Shown here one piece after another: positions 27,296 through 34,937 of a DNA stretch of 64,000 bases. The notes below the pieces were generated by a model. It saw only the letters and a program-made list of their open reading frames with translations. It was not told the origin of the DNA and did not search any database. The position numbers were made by a program, and so were the translations under genes. This stretch comes from Edwardsiella hoshinae NBRC 105699 = ATCC 33379 (GTDB taxonomy: Bacteria > Pseudomonadota > Gammaproteobacteria > Enterobacterales > Enterobacteriaceae). The stretch lies in assembly GCF_000474215.1 (NCBI RefSeq), contig NZ_BAUC01000010.1, positions 25,382 to 89,381 of the forward strand. The letters run 5' to 3'. How positions within the stretch are numbered: the stretch's first letter is position 1; every line of letters begins with the position of its first letter.

Positions 27296-27521
27296 GGTGT
27301 TCATACTCTTCATTTCTAATTTTAAATCTTATATATCAATGAATTACACATGAACACGTGGTGTTCATGAGTGTTCACACGTATTCATATAAATTTAGCC
27401 TATATGAACACCTATGAATACCTTATGAATACTTAAAAGAAAGGTGTTCATGGCTTAACATTATGTTTTACATGGCTTTTATTGAAAGCATGAACACCAT
27501 GAACACCTTTGCCCCGTGTTC
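27296..27521. other. Candidate replication origin with GTGTTCAT iterons
   Basis: In about 225 AT-rich bases the unit GGTGTTCAT/ATGAACACC occurs exactly at 27296, 27360, 27404, 27443, 27490 and 27499. Variants lie at 27351, 27371, 27381, 27414 and 27425. An inverted pair, CATGAACAC-N3-GTGTTCATG, is centred at 27359. P4 alpha protein binds related GGTGAACA-type iterons at ori1 and crr. Position between the primase-helicase and ssb supports an origin. Confidence 0.8.
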
Positions 27522-27546
27522 TAAACACTACAGAACATTATTCTGT

Positions 27547-29301
27547 TTATGGCCTTTCCCCTCCTTGTGCTGGTAGCCAGTCATCAGCGTTATCTTTTAG
27601 ATTAACGTTGGTAACAACCCCGTTCATTTTTCTCTCGCGCCGGTACTCGTGATCAAACTCCCGCATGGCAGAGATCATTCCCTCGGTGAACTTGTTCAGC
27701 GTTAGCGGTCTGTCATGCCCGTTAGCCTCAAGATAAGCAATGTAGGCGTGATAGAGATAGATGCGCGGCTTGTATGGCGGGTTTTTGTTACCTACAAGCA
27801 TTCCAACACAGTCTGTTAACTTCTCCAGATAGGAGCAGAACGCATAAAGGGGATCGGTTTTAATCTTCACCTCTAGCGCCTCGTCGCTATCCCGCTGGGC
27901 AAGCAGCAGCTGCTTTGCAAAGTCTGGGTCAGGGAACGTTGCCAGCAATCGGCGCACGATTACGGGTATTTCTCGACCTATCTTCTCCGGCAGCTTTGGA
28001 TCTTTGTCCTTGTCGGTCACACGGTTGTTGAACTGGAAAATGACCCGCCGCCGTGCCACGCCTCCCGCCCGTTCGGTGAAAATCATCGGGGCGTTGTTAG
28101 TCGCAATCACTACCGCTTGCAATATGGCGGTGTATTGGTGCTCATGCTTCGGATCTATCTCCACCGCATCGCCACCAGTAATGGCCTTAATGCCCGTTCC
28201 CTCTCCGCTGTATTTCGGCTGGTCTGGCAGGGTAATGACTCGCTTACCGACAAACTGTGCTCGGCCTCTGGCTGAATCTAACGCCGCCATACTGCCGCTC
28301 GCCGTGTTGTGCTCACCCGCCAGCAATGTCGCTACATGGGTGAAGATGCTTTTACCGCTGCCACCCGCTCCCGTAATTTCAAGGAATAGTTGCCAGTCGT
28401 AACGATTTGCCAAAACCATGTACAGGGCGGCGCAGATGGTACGCATCTTCATCGGATCGTTATTAGCTGCATGGCTTAGCCATTGGTGAAAGTGCGGCGC
28501 GTTGTCGTGCAAGTTCTCCCCGCTGGTGGCTGGGGTGTACTCAATCCCGTTATGACTGGTGATGCCGTTCTCTGGTGCGTGTGGGCTGAATGCCTCCGTC
28601 TTGAGGTCATACACCCCATTGGTAAATGCAATTACATCATTCAGCGGCTCGGGCAGTGCTGGGATCTGGATCTTTAGCGTGTCCACAATGCCGTTAATCC
28701 TACGGCTACTGTATTCGGTCTCGTTTTCCTCGTAGATAGCGACCATCTCGCGGCGCAATTCAATCAACGGAGTGCGCACCCATATGCCATTACGGTAGGT
28801 GTATACGGTTTCGCTCGCTGTGTGCATGGCTATACCGTCATAGCGTGCAGCTAGCAGGGCGGCGCGGCTGTTCTCTGTCATATGGCGCAAATCGACATCC
28901 TCCGCGCTCGATGCTGTCGCCAACCCCTTGAGCAGCTCCCTATCTGACCGCAGCCGCTCTAGTTGCTCCGTCCAGTCCTCCACCAGCTCCCCCGCATCAT
29001 TAAGCAGGTAAGCCCGTTTCACCCTAGCGCTGGCTAACTTGGTGGCGATGATGGTTAGATCAGCCTCTGATAGCTCCCCAGCGCGATAGACACGGGCAGA
29101 ACGCCGATCACCATCAATAATCTGTAAATCACCAAGCATGGCTAACTGCTGACTATCCAGCACAATGGGGGGCACGTCGTCGCCGTTGCGGTTGTGCTCC
29201 TGATACCGCTTGGCCTCATTCCATGCGCAATTACCAGCAAAGATCACTGCCTCTGCCGCCTTGTCGCGTGGCAAGAACTTAACATTAGGTGCTTGTCTCA
29301 T
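27547..29301 (-). CDS. P4-family primase-helicase (SF3 helicase)
   Basis: 584 residues from ATG 29301. The C-terminal half is a superfamily 3 helicase of the phage/plasmid primase P4 C-terminal family: Walker A GAGGSGKS (residues 311-318), GKRVITLPDQP (Walker B region) and VVIATNNAP (sensor). The N-terminal 190 residues have no zinc-finger motif that I can see, and the protein is shorter than P4 alpha (about 777 aa), so primase activity is uncertain. It is expected to start element replication at the adjacent iterons. The start overlaps the upstream gene by ATGA. Confidence 0.9.
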   Translation of the reverse strand: MRQAPNVKFLPRDKAAEAVIFAGNCAWNEAKRYQEHNRNGDDVPPIVLDSQQLAMLGDLQIIDGDRRSARVYRAGELSEADLTIIATKLASARVKRAYLLNDAGELVEDWTEQLERLRSDRELLKGLATASSAEDVDLRHMTENSRAALLAARYDGIAMHTASETVYTYRNGIWVRTPLIELRREMVAIYEENETEYSSRRINGIVDTLKIQIPALPEPLNDVIAFTNGVYDLKTEAFSPHAPENGITSHNGIEYTPATSGENLHDNAPHFHQWLSHAANNDPMKMRTICAALYMVLANRYDWQLFLEITGAGGSGKSIFTHVATLLAGEHNTASGSMAALDSARGRAQFVGKRVITLPDQPKYSGEGTGIKAITGGDAVEIDPKHEHQYTAILQAVVIATNNAPMIFTERAGGVARRRVIFQFNNRVTDKDKDPKLPEKIGREIPVIVRRLLATFPDPDFAKQLLLAQRDSDEALEVKIKTDPLYAFCSYLEKLTDCVGMLVGNKNPPYKPRIYLYHAYIAYLEANGHDRPLTLNKFTEGMISAMREFDHEYRRERKMNGVVTNVNLKDNADDWLPAQGGERP

Positions 29302-29645
29302 TTCTTCGCTCTCGCGCTCATGGTGAATTTGCCGATTAGTGGGTGATACCAATATTTACTGCCGATCTTGCGCTTCGCCCTGCTGGTAACAATCTCCGCT
29401 GCCTCGTTAAAACTGGCCTCATGTGCAATAAGCTGCCCACTATGTCGAGCCGTAGCGACTCCCGTAACCTTAGCCAACTCCTCAGCCTTGCCCGTAGACA
29501 GCCCATACGCTCCCGCCAGTACGCTGATATGGTTGTAGCCCTCCGGTAATCCGGTTTTCTGCTGCAACGTCTCCAGAACGGCTATACGGCGCTCTATTTC
29601 ATCCAGCCGCAGATAAAGAGCCTGCATTTCAGTAACGGTGATCAT
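29298..29645 (-). CDS. Small coiled-coil protein upstream of the helicase
   Basis: 115 residues starting at ATG 29645 (GGGGAGG upstream). The N-terminus is a predicted coiled coil (MQALYLRLDEIERRIAVLE), and the C-terminal part (SYNHISV-like loop, GLSTGKAEELAKVTG, KYWYHP) is like a small HTH or DNA-binding fold. It overlaps both neighbours by four bases, so it is translated with the helicase. A role in replication is likely by position only. Confidence 0.75.
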   Translation of the reverse strand: MITVTEMQALYLRLDEIERRIAVLETLQQKTGLPEGYNHISVLAGAYGLSTGKAEELAKVTGVATARHSGQLIAHEASFNEAAEIVTSRAKRKIGSKYWYHPLIGKFTMSARAKK

Positions 29646-29971
29646 TTGTTTACCTCCCCGCACTGGTTTCGCTCTTTGGCAAAGCTGAGTTTTGTTTTGA
29701 TAGCAAAATTAAGATTGCTTTCCGCTAAAGAGATCCCCTCATGTAATCGCGCGATTTTGGATATAAAGTCACCCAATAAAGCAATATCTGAATTATTCAC
29801 TTCATCAGCTGCATCGTCTGATGTGCCCGCTATAAACAACAGCTTTCCGATAACGCCGATACCATTGATGAGGCTTTCCCGCGTTCCCGATGCTGCGGCG
29901 ATACACTCCTTAGCCTCATCGGCTGAACACCGAGAAAAATCCTTCACCAGCCAGTAAGCATCTTTAGCCAT
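29642..29971 (-). CDS. Hypothetical protein of the replication operon
   Basis: 109 residues beginning MAKDAYWLVKDFSRC. Mostly helical with no signal peptide or catalytic motif. It overlaps the next gene by ATGA and the previous one by eight bases, inside a tight five-gene leftward run. Function unknown. Confidence 0.7.
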   Translation of the reverse strand: MAKDAYWLVKDFSRCSADEAKECIAAASGTRESLINGIGVIGKLLFIAGTSDDAADEVNNSDIALLGDFISKIARLHEGISLAESNLNFAIKTKLSFAKERNQCGEVNK

Positions 29972-30167
29972 GACGCACCTCCTTACCGCTAACACTCTCC
30001 TCGATCAGCCACGCCGTAACGTTGCCGCATAAACGGCGTAGCAAAGCAGCTACCGGTTCGACATCAACGTTAAACTGTTCCTGTGTACAGGCTTCCAGCA
30101 TGAAGGCTATTACCTCTGCCTGGCGTGCCATCTCAACGACTTCATCAAGCGTTCTTTCATGCGCCAT
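29964..30167 (-). CDS. Small helical hypothetical protein
   Basis: 67 residues from ATG 30167 (AGGAGG upstream), MAHERTLDEVVEMARQAEV onward. Short and helical, of a kind common between icd-like and primase genes of P4-like elements. It overlaps the Icd-like gene by 11 bases. Function unknown. Confidence 0.68.
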   Translation of the reverse strand: MAHERTLDEVVEMARQAEVIAFMLEACTQEQFNVDVEPVAALLRRLCGNVTAWLIEESVSGKEVRHG

Positions 30168-30375
30168 GACGCACCTCCTGAGCGGGTAAACGAGCGGCAA
30201 AGAACAACAACCATCCCGGATTGCTATCACGGGCTTCCTGTTCGCTAGAGGCGATGACTTGTAGAACGATGGGGGATACGTCAGGCGCACTGACCGGAAC
30301 AGCCAGAAACCGCCAGATGGCTTTATTTTGGGTGTGCAAGTCCCGCCCTTGCGGGTGTGTGGTATGATTTCTCAT
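30157..30375 (-). CDS. Icd-like host cell-division inhibitor family protein
   Basis: 72 residues. The core KAIWRFLAVPVSAPDVSPIV, then ASSEQEARDSNPGW and FAARLPAQEV, matches the Icd-like family found in P4-like elements and named after phage P1 Icd. The start has GAGGT upstream. It is first gene of the leftward replication operon, directly under the divergent switch. Cell-division inhibition is known for P1 Icd and is only inferred here. Confidence 0.78.
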   Translation of the reverse strand: MRNHTTHPQGRDLHTQNKAIWRFLAVPVSAPDVSPIVLQVIASSEQEARDSNPGWLLFFAARLPAQEVRHGA

Positions 30376-30471
30376 AGCTACCTCGATAAGTTATCTATCG
30401 TTGGTGGTTAGAAGCCCGGTATGTGTTCGCGCACTGCCGGGTTTCGTCGTTTCTGCACCTTGCACCAACAA

Positions 30472-30545
30472 GGTGTTGAACACCAATCTAAAGCAAGGTG
30501 TTAAACACGTCAAGTGTTGAACACTTATTTTTTTTCCTGCATACT
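30472..30545. promoter_or_regulatory. Divergent promoters with three palindromic operators
   Basis: Operators: GGTGTTGAACACC (30472-30484), GTGTTAAACAC (30498-30508) and AAGTGTTGAACACTT (30512-30526). Leftward promoter: TTGACG (30508-30513), 17-base spacer, TAGATT (30485-30490). Rightward promoter: TTGAAC (30517-30522), 17-base spacer, CATACT (30540-30545). Operators 1 and 2 cover the leftward promoter and operator 3 covers the rightward -35. The operator half-site TGAACACC is also the iteron core. Confidence 0.75.
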
Positions 30546-30574
30546 GCATTTGTTTTTTTGAGGGGGTACACCAC

Positions 30575-30757
30575 ATGGCAACAAAGGCAGTAAACGCAAA
30601 ATCACAAACCGTTGCGGCAAGAGTTCCGCATGAGGTTATGAACAATGTTGAGGCAGTAAAAATGCCCGGAGAAAGTACGGGACAATTTGTTACAGCAGCA
30701 TTAAAACGAGAAGTTGAATACCGCCAGCGGCGCAAGGCAAAAGAGCAGCCAAAGTAA
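30575..30757 (+). CDS. YlcI/YnfO-family small protein (ribbon-helix-helix-like)
   Basis: 60 residues after a strong GAGGGGG site. The sequence ANSQTVAARVPHE-like core (here NAKSQTVAARVPHEVMNNVE) and ESTGQFVTAALKREVEYRQRR match the prophage YlcI/YnfO type. A beta strand followed by two helices suggests a ribbon-helix-helix DNA binder. It is the only gene on the rightward side of the operator cluster and could be the switch repressor; this is inference. Confidence 0.72.
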   Translation: MATKAVNAKSQTVAARVPHEVMNNVEAVKMPGESTGQFVTAALKREVEYRQRRKAKEQPK

Positions 30758-30909
30758 CCTGCCCACCCCTTGACCGCCGCGCGCTGGGTGGTAGAGTGGG
30801 GTTGTACTCGTTTAAGTTCCCATTGGCGGCCTCTTCTGGTCGCCTTTGTTTTATCTGTCATGCGATAACCTCCATTTTCAACCCACCAGCGGTGTAACCC
30901 TGAACCCGA

Positions 30910-30936
30910 ACGCCATCGACACGATGGCGTTTTTTT
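30910..30936 (+). terminator. Rho-independent terminator
   Basis: ACGCCATCG-ACA-CGATGGCGT followed by TTTTTT. It ends rightward transcription about 150 bases after the YnfO-like gene, so that transcript is short and single-gene. Confidence 0.88.
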
Positions 30937-31087
30937 GTGGTCTGCGTAGACATACAGCCAGCGCCCATCTAATGCGATGCGCTGGTAGGCTTTTCTTGTC
31001 CTTTGGGAGGCCTGGACAAATGGGCGTAATATGCTGTTTTTAAAGCAATCAATTGTGCCAACCCCCTTTTCGGTTGCCATGGCTGTG

Positions 31088-31783
31088 TTATTGCGCATGA
31101 CTAACCCCAATCAGCGTGTTAGTGCTCATGAGCGCGGCGAATGCCTCCATGCGACGGGCAACCTCACGCACTGCATCGCTTGGACTCATGCCATTACGCA
31201 CCGCCTCATCAAATGCCGCCTGTTCGATTTTCTGAATCACCACCAACAGCCCCAATTGCTGCTCGCCTGCGCTCCCACGCTCACCCACAGACAGCCCTGC
31301 AAGGCGATTCTCAGCGCGAGCCAGATTGATGTAGTGATGACGTTCCGCCCCAAGCGCCTTAAGACTGTTGCGGCTTTCGTGATACCCGGGCAGATATTCA
31401 CGGCGCACAGGTTCGGCAGCGCGACGTTTAGCAAACGCCTTTGTCACATCCAGCTTAAAGCGGTTCATGCGCTCATTGTCACGACCGCGAACGATGCGGC
31501 ACATGTAATCAAACTGGTCGCCATTCAGTAACACGAATTTATTTACTGTCGCTCCAGTTGAGTGGCTGCACGTTTCCGTTTGAAACGGAAGCGTGCCCAG
31601 TTCACGCAATCCGGTTTTGTGCTTCTGAATGAGCGAATAAAGGTTTTTGTGCTTTATGCCGATGCGCTCAGCAAACAGGCGGGAATCGATACGCGGCTCC
31701 GATTTGTGATTAATTAAAATATCGCTCTGGCTGGCTACAGGGTGAGCGAATCCCTGCCCGTTGAGGGCATTAATCTTTTTCAT
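31088..31783 (-). CDS. Rha-family phage regulatory protein
   Basis: 231 residues. The N-terminal pRha-type domain (SRLFAERIGIKHKNLYSLIQ, KFVLLNGDQFDYMCRIVRG, LDVTKAFAKRR) is typical of phage Rha regulators and antirepressors. The C-terminal half is helical and Ala/Glu-rich. It lies 20 bases after alpA on the same strand, so they are co-transcribed. Rha proteins interfere with phage growth when host IHF is absent; here it may act in element regulation. Confidence 0.82.
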   Translation of the reverse strand: MKKINALNGQGFAHPVASQSDILINHKSEPRIDSRLFAERIGIKHKNLYSLIQKHKTGLRELGTLPFQTETCSHSTGATVNKFVLLNGDQFDYMCRIVRGRDNERMNRFKLDVTKAFAKRRAAEPVRREYLPGYHESRNSLKALGAERHHYINLARAENRLAGLSVGERGSAGEQQLGLLVVIQKIEQAAFDEAVRNGMSPSDAVREVARRMEAFAALMSTNTLIGVSHAQ

Positions 31784-31803
31784 CTCTAATTACCTGTAGT
31801 TAA

Positions 31804-32046
31804 TTAAACGGATTGGCGACGTTCGACGCTGTTATTTCCCGCTGGTGGAATGCGTGATTCCTTGATCCGGTCTTCCAGCCATGCGCTAACTTCATCCTCA
31901 AACCACCCAACACGGCGTAGACCAATGCGGAAACCGCGCGGGAACTCCCCTGCGTTGATCATGTCTTGAAACGCGCTATCAGATTGCAAGCGCAGAATCT
32001 TTTTTACTTCTCGTTTGAGTAGAATCTTTCGTTCTGTCAGTGACAT
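31804..32046 (-). CDS. AlpA-family excisionase/transcriptional activator
   Basis: 80 residues from ATG 32046 (GGAG upstream). MerR-like short HTH: LLKREVKKILRLQSDSAFQD, then GEFPRGFRIG and VGWFEDEVSAWLEDRI, the AlpA pattern. In P4-like elements AlpA/Vis proteins act as excisionase and control int. The CGTATA(A/G)CTAA repeats at the element ends are candidate sites for it or for the integrase. Confidence 0.88.
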   Translation of the reverse strand: MSLTERKILLKREVKKILRLQSDSAFQDMINAGEFPRGFRIGLRRVGWFEDEVSAWLEDRIKESRIPPAGNNSVERRQSV

Positions 32047-32162
32047 AAAGCAAGTCTCCATTAAATCCGGTCAATTCCGGTGTGTGGGAAATGCTGCCAC
32101 TGTTAGCGCTGGATGGAAAGAAACGGACGGCTTAATAAGCTATTTGCCCCCTTAATGCGCTA

Positions 32163-32756
32163 TCACGCCACCTTACCTTTCCTGCCTTGTGCTCCCTGAT
32201 ACCATCGGGCAACGGTGTCCTTGCTGAACATGACCGAATACCCTTGTTCGTGGGCTATTGCTGTAAGCATGTCGGCTGCTTTTGTCATGTTGGTAGCTAC
32301 TGGAAGGCCGCATCGTTCCATGAGGGCAGAAATAGCGATTTTTGAGGCAGAAGAAACGCGCTCGTTAGTTGCTCTTGTTTGCGTTTGAGATATTGGGGGA
32401 AATAATTTCTGGTGATCGACATTTACCGCGTCTAAACGCTTTATTAGAGCCTTTCGGTTAACGTAATCAATAATAGAGCAGCTTACTGCGTCCCGATAAG
32501 CACAATCCCGTAACTCGTCTAGGATAAACTTTAGATCCAGTGGCTCTACTGGCTGAAACTCATCAAAGGGTAGGCAATTAAACGGCTTTCGATAAACCTT
32601 TAGCGGGGGAAATAACTCACTGCCTTTTATCAAGCGATGCACGTAAGAAAAAGCATGAACGCGATCCATCAGCCCATTGTTAATAAGCGCTTCGATTAAA
32701 TCCGTTATGCACACATATGCATAATCACAATGCTCAATAACAAATAACTCATCCAT
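32163..32756 (-). CDS. Hypothetical protein between alpA and int
   Basis: 197 residues. I do not recognise the family. The N-terminal part has paired hydrophobic stretches (YVCITDLIEALINNGL). The C-terminal 45 residues (NMTKAADMLTAIAHEQGY, SKDTVARWYQGAQG) look like a HTH segment with a basic tail. The gene is AT-rich compared with the chromosome. By position it may take part in control of integration or early transcription. Confidence 0.7.
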   Translation of the reverse strand: MDELFVIEHCDYAYVCITDLIEALINNGLMDRVHAFSYVHRLIKGSELFPPLKVYRKPFNCLPFDEFQPVEPLDLKFILDELRDCAYRDAVSCSIIDYVNRKALIKRLDAVNVDHQKLFPPISQTQTRATNERVSSASKIAISALMERCGLPVATNMTKAADMLTAIAHEQGYSVMFSKDTVARWYQGAQGRKGKVA

Positions 32757-32904
32757 TCCCGCAGGACTCCTAGCGCTTTATGGTGAGGGGCGTCGGGATA
32801 AATTATACGTCTGTTTCCTCCTGTTTTATAGTTATTACTGTTGTTATATACAGTTGTCTGGCGGTGGTGATGGCACTGTAAATACATACAGCGCCATGCA
32901 GTTA

Positions 32905-34146
32905 CTACACCAGCCTAATCCCCCGCGCACCTCTGGCAAGCATTACCCCTGTGGCTGCCGTTTCGACAAACTCACCCCACCAGCGCATAAGCACGGCGCG
33001 TTTTTCGAGATAGTTACTGCGGTTGTATGCCCGTCGCACTTCGTTCGTGTCAACGTGGGCTAAGGCAGCTTCGATCACATCAGGTTCGAATCCCTCTTCG
33101 TTGGCTGCGGTGCTAAATATGGCGCGTAGCCCATGCGATACTAATACCCCCTTGTAGCCCATACGCTGTAGAGCTGCGTTTGCACTCCTGCTATTCATCG
33201 GGTATTTGGGATCTTTGAAACTGGGGAAAACATAGTCTCTATGTCCGCTGATAGGCTTCATTTCATCCAGAACGGCAAGGGCTTGCTTACACAGAGGGAT
33301 CGTGTGTTCTCGGCGCATCTTCATTCTGCCAGCGGGGATTGTCCATGTGTGTGCCGTCAGATCTATTTCATTCCATTTAGCCTCTGCGGCCTCGGCAGGG
33401 CGTGTAACGGTCAGTAGCTGCCATTCTATGAGAAGTCGTGTCTGTCGCTCTATTCTGGCAATAGACAGCGCATACATGAGATCTGGTAGCTGCTCTGGCC
33501 GAATGGTTGGCCTATGTTGCCTTGCAGGGGCTGGGAATGCCTTCCTGACGTTTGCGGCTGGGTTCGTTTCGATTAGCCCACTATTAGCGGCATAGTCCAT
33601 CACTTCGTTGATGCGCTGCAAGACACGCCTCAAGACTTCGAGCCTGCCACGCTGCTTTAGAGGTTCTAACAGAACGACAAATCGCCGTGCTGTTAGCTCA
33701 TGGATGGGAGTATTTCCGATGTACGGGAACACATACTTTTCCAGTGACCGCCAGATATTTGCTGTCGTTTTTGGGGCAAGATGCAGGCTCCTTTTCATCT
33801 CGAACCAATCACCCGCCACCTTGCCAAAAGTTGCCCCGCGCTTCTGGATCTCTGCCTCTCGCTGCTGCCTCTCGTAGTCTTGGGGATCGATACCTTGCGA
33901 TATGAGCGCCCTATAGGATGCTCTCCGCTTCCTAGCCTCTGCTAGTGATACATCACTCAATGCGCCAAGGCTTACCAGCGCTCGCCGCTTATCTGTTGGG
34001 CGGTAGTAGGAAAAACGCCAGATCTTCGAGCCGGATGGTTTTACCAGCAGGAACAGCCCGCCGCCGTCCTGCAAGCTGTACTCTTTTTCGGCTGGTTTGG
34101 CAGCCTTAATTTCTGTATTGGTAAGTGGGGTAGTTATGCGAGCCAT
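32905..34146 (-). CDS. int: Tyrosine integrase, P4 type
   Basis: 413 residues. The N-terminal arm-binding domain (LTNTEIKAAKPAEKEYSLQDG, DUF4102 type) and SAM-like core-binding domain (about 104-200) precede the catalytic domain. Active-site residues are Arg249 (TVTRP), His338 and Arg341 (SHGLRAIF), His364 (ALAHVD) and nucleophile Tyr374 (RRAYNRS). It is transcribed inward from attR, 211 bases away. P4-type integrases usually use tRNA genes; this copy sits in cdh. Confidence 0.95.
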   Translation of the reverse strand: MARITTPLTNTEIKAAKPAEKEYSLQDGGGLFLLVKPSGSKIWRFSYYRPTDKRRALVSLGALSDVSLAEARKRRASYRALISQGIDPQDYERQQREAEIQKRGATFGKVAGDWFEMKRSLHLAPKTTANIWRSLEKYVFPYIGNTPIHELTARRFVVLLEPLKQRGRLEVLRRVLQRINEVMDYAANSGLIETNPAANVRKAFPAPARQHRPTIRPEQLPDLMYALSIARIERQTRLLIEWQLLTVTRPAEAAEAKWNEIDLTAHTWTIPAGRMKMRREHTIPLCKQALAVLDEMKPISGHRDYVFPSFKDPKYPMNSRSANAALQRMGYKGVLVSHGLRAIFSTAANEEGFEPDVIEAALAHVDTNEVRRAYNRSNYLEKRAVLMRWWGEFVETAATGVMLARGARGIRLV

Positions 34147-34175
34147 TTTTAACGTTTTATCAGTGTGTTAAGTCG

Positions 34176-34236
34176 GTTTTAGCTATACGGCCTTAGCTAT
34201 ACAGCTCTAGCGTATAACTAAACGTATAGCTAAAAC
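34176..34236. repeat. Integrase arm-type sites, right end
   Basis: A 14-bp perfect inverted repeat (GTTTTAGCTATACG at 34176, CGTATAGCTAAAAC at 34223) encloses two more units (34193-34203, 34211-34221). This gives four copies of TTAG(C/T)TATAC(G/A) in two opposed pairs. The same unit occurs twice near attL. Confidence 0.82.
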
Positions 34237-34357
34237 TTCCGGCTGCAAACGGTCAACCCCGAATATTAGAGAATACTAAAAAATAAAATATCCATCATTT
34301 TCATTAATTTATACTTCAAACAGGTTTTATCCGGTCTATTCCGAAAGACGATTACAA

Positions 34358-34376
34358 TACTACTGAAGGATCGCAA
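34358..34376 (+). repeat. attR core
   Basis: TACTACTGAAGGATCGCAA, direct repeat of attL with one mismatch. It continues in frame into cdh (LLKDRNGVLQYLLLPT), matching E. coli Cdh. Confidence 0.88.
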
Positions 34377-34935
34377 CGGCGTCTTGCAATATCTCTTATT
34401 GCCCACCCGGCGTAACCGTGGCATCGACGATCCGCAACTCCTCAATCCCGCCACCCCCAACTACCTGGCGGCAGCCTGGTACAACCGTGACCTGCTCAGC
34501 CAACATTATGGTGCTATCATTCCTGACCGTCACCTCTCGCTGACCGTCAACTCCCGTTACGGGCGCAGCCAAGATCAGCTGCACATTCACCTATCCTGTA
34601 CTCGTCAGGCCATCGTCACGCGCTTATGGCGCATCTATCCGACCCTAGACACCCAATGGCGACGAATTGAGGATATTGAAGGGAAACGCTACTGGGCTAG
34701 ACGCCTAAGCAACGCGACACTGGCGCGCACGAGCCCTTTTATTCTACTCGCCCAGCTCGCAGGTACGCCCGATGCGATGGCCGACTATGGGCTGGCGCTA
34801 CTGCCAGCCCCGGATGGTCAATTGATCTTATTGGCGACCCGCCGCGCGCTATGGCGCGGCAACCTCGCCTCGATCGAGTCGATCCAAGATCACCGTTGCC
34901 CACAGCTTTATCCTCAGCGCGCAGGGACTCCCTAG
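34358..34935 (+). pseudogene. cdh: CDP-diacylglycerol pyrophosphatase, 3' fragment
   Basis: Second part of the gene cut by the element. It carries the catalytic HIT-like motif DQLHIHLSC, the NSRYGRSQ stretch and the end YGLALLPAPDGQL and IQDHRCPQL, all aligned with E. coli Cdh. Joining it to 23642-23856 at the att core gives one continuous frame of about 255 residues. It cannot be translated normally from the fragment. It converges on pdeH. Confidence 0.9.
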
Positions 34936-34937
34936 TC

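Larger units (their letters stand above)
23857..34357. mobile_element. P4-like integrative satellite element in cdh
   Basis: About 10.5 kb of DNA between the two cdh halves, visibly less GC-rich than the chromosome. From right to left it carries a tyrosine integrase, an unknown gene, alpA, a Rha-type regulator, a divergent switch, an Icd-like gene, three small overlapping genes, a SF3 primase-helicase, an iteron origin, ssb, a gene-poor structured region and a small DNA-binding-type gene. This integrase-AlpA-primase layout is that of P4-like satellites and related phage-inducible islands. No psu, sid, delta, terminase, capsid or portal gene is visible, so it is a minimal or unusual satellite, or one that lost its hijacking genes. 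Confidence 0.88.

Noticed and set aside
30391..31110. 239-codon minus-strand frame across the switch region
   Set aside because: It crosses the operators, both promoters, the YnfO-like gene and the terminator in antisense, and its translation matches no family.
31031..31531. 166-codon plus-strand frame
   Set aside because: Antisense to the Rha-family gene.
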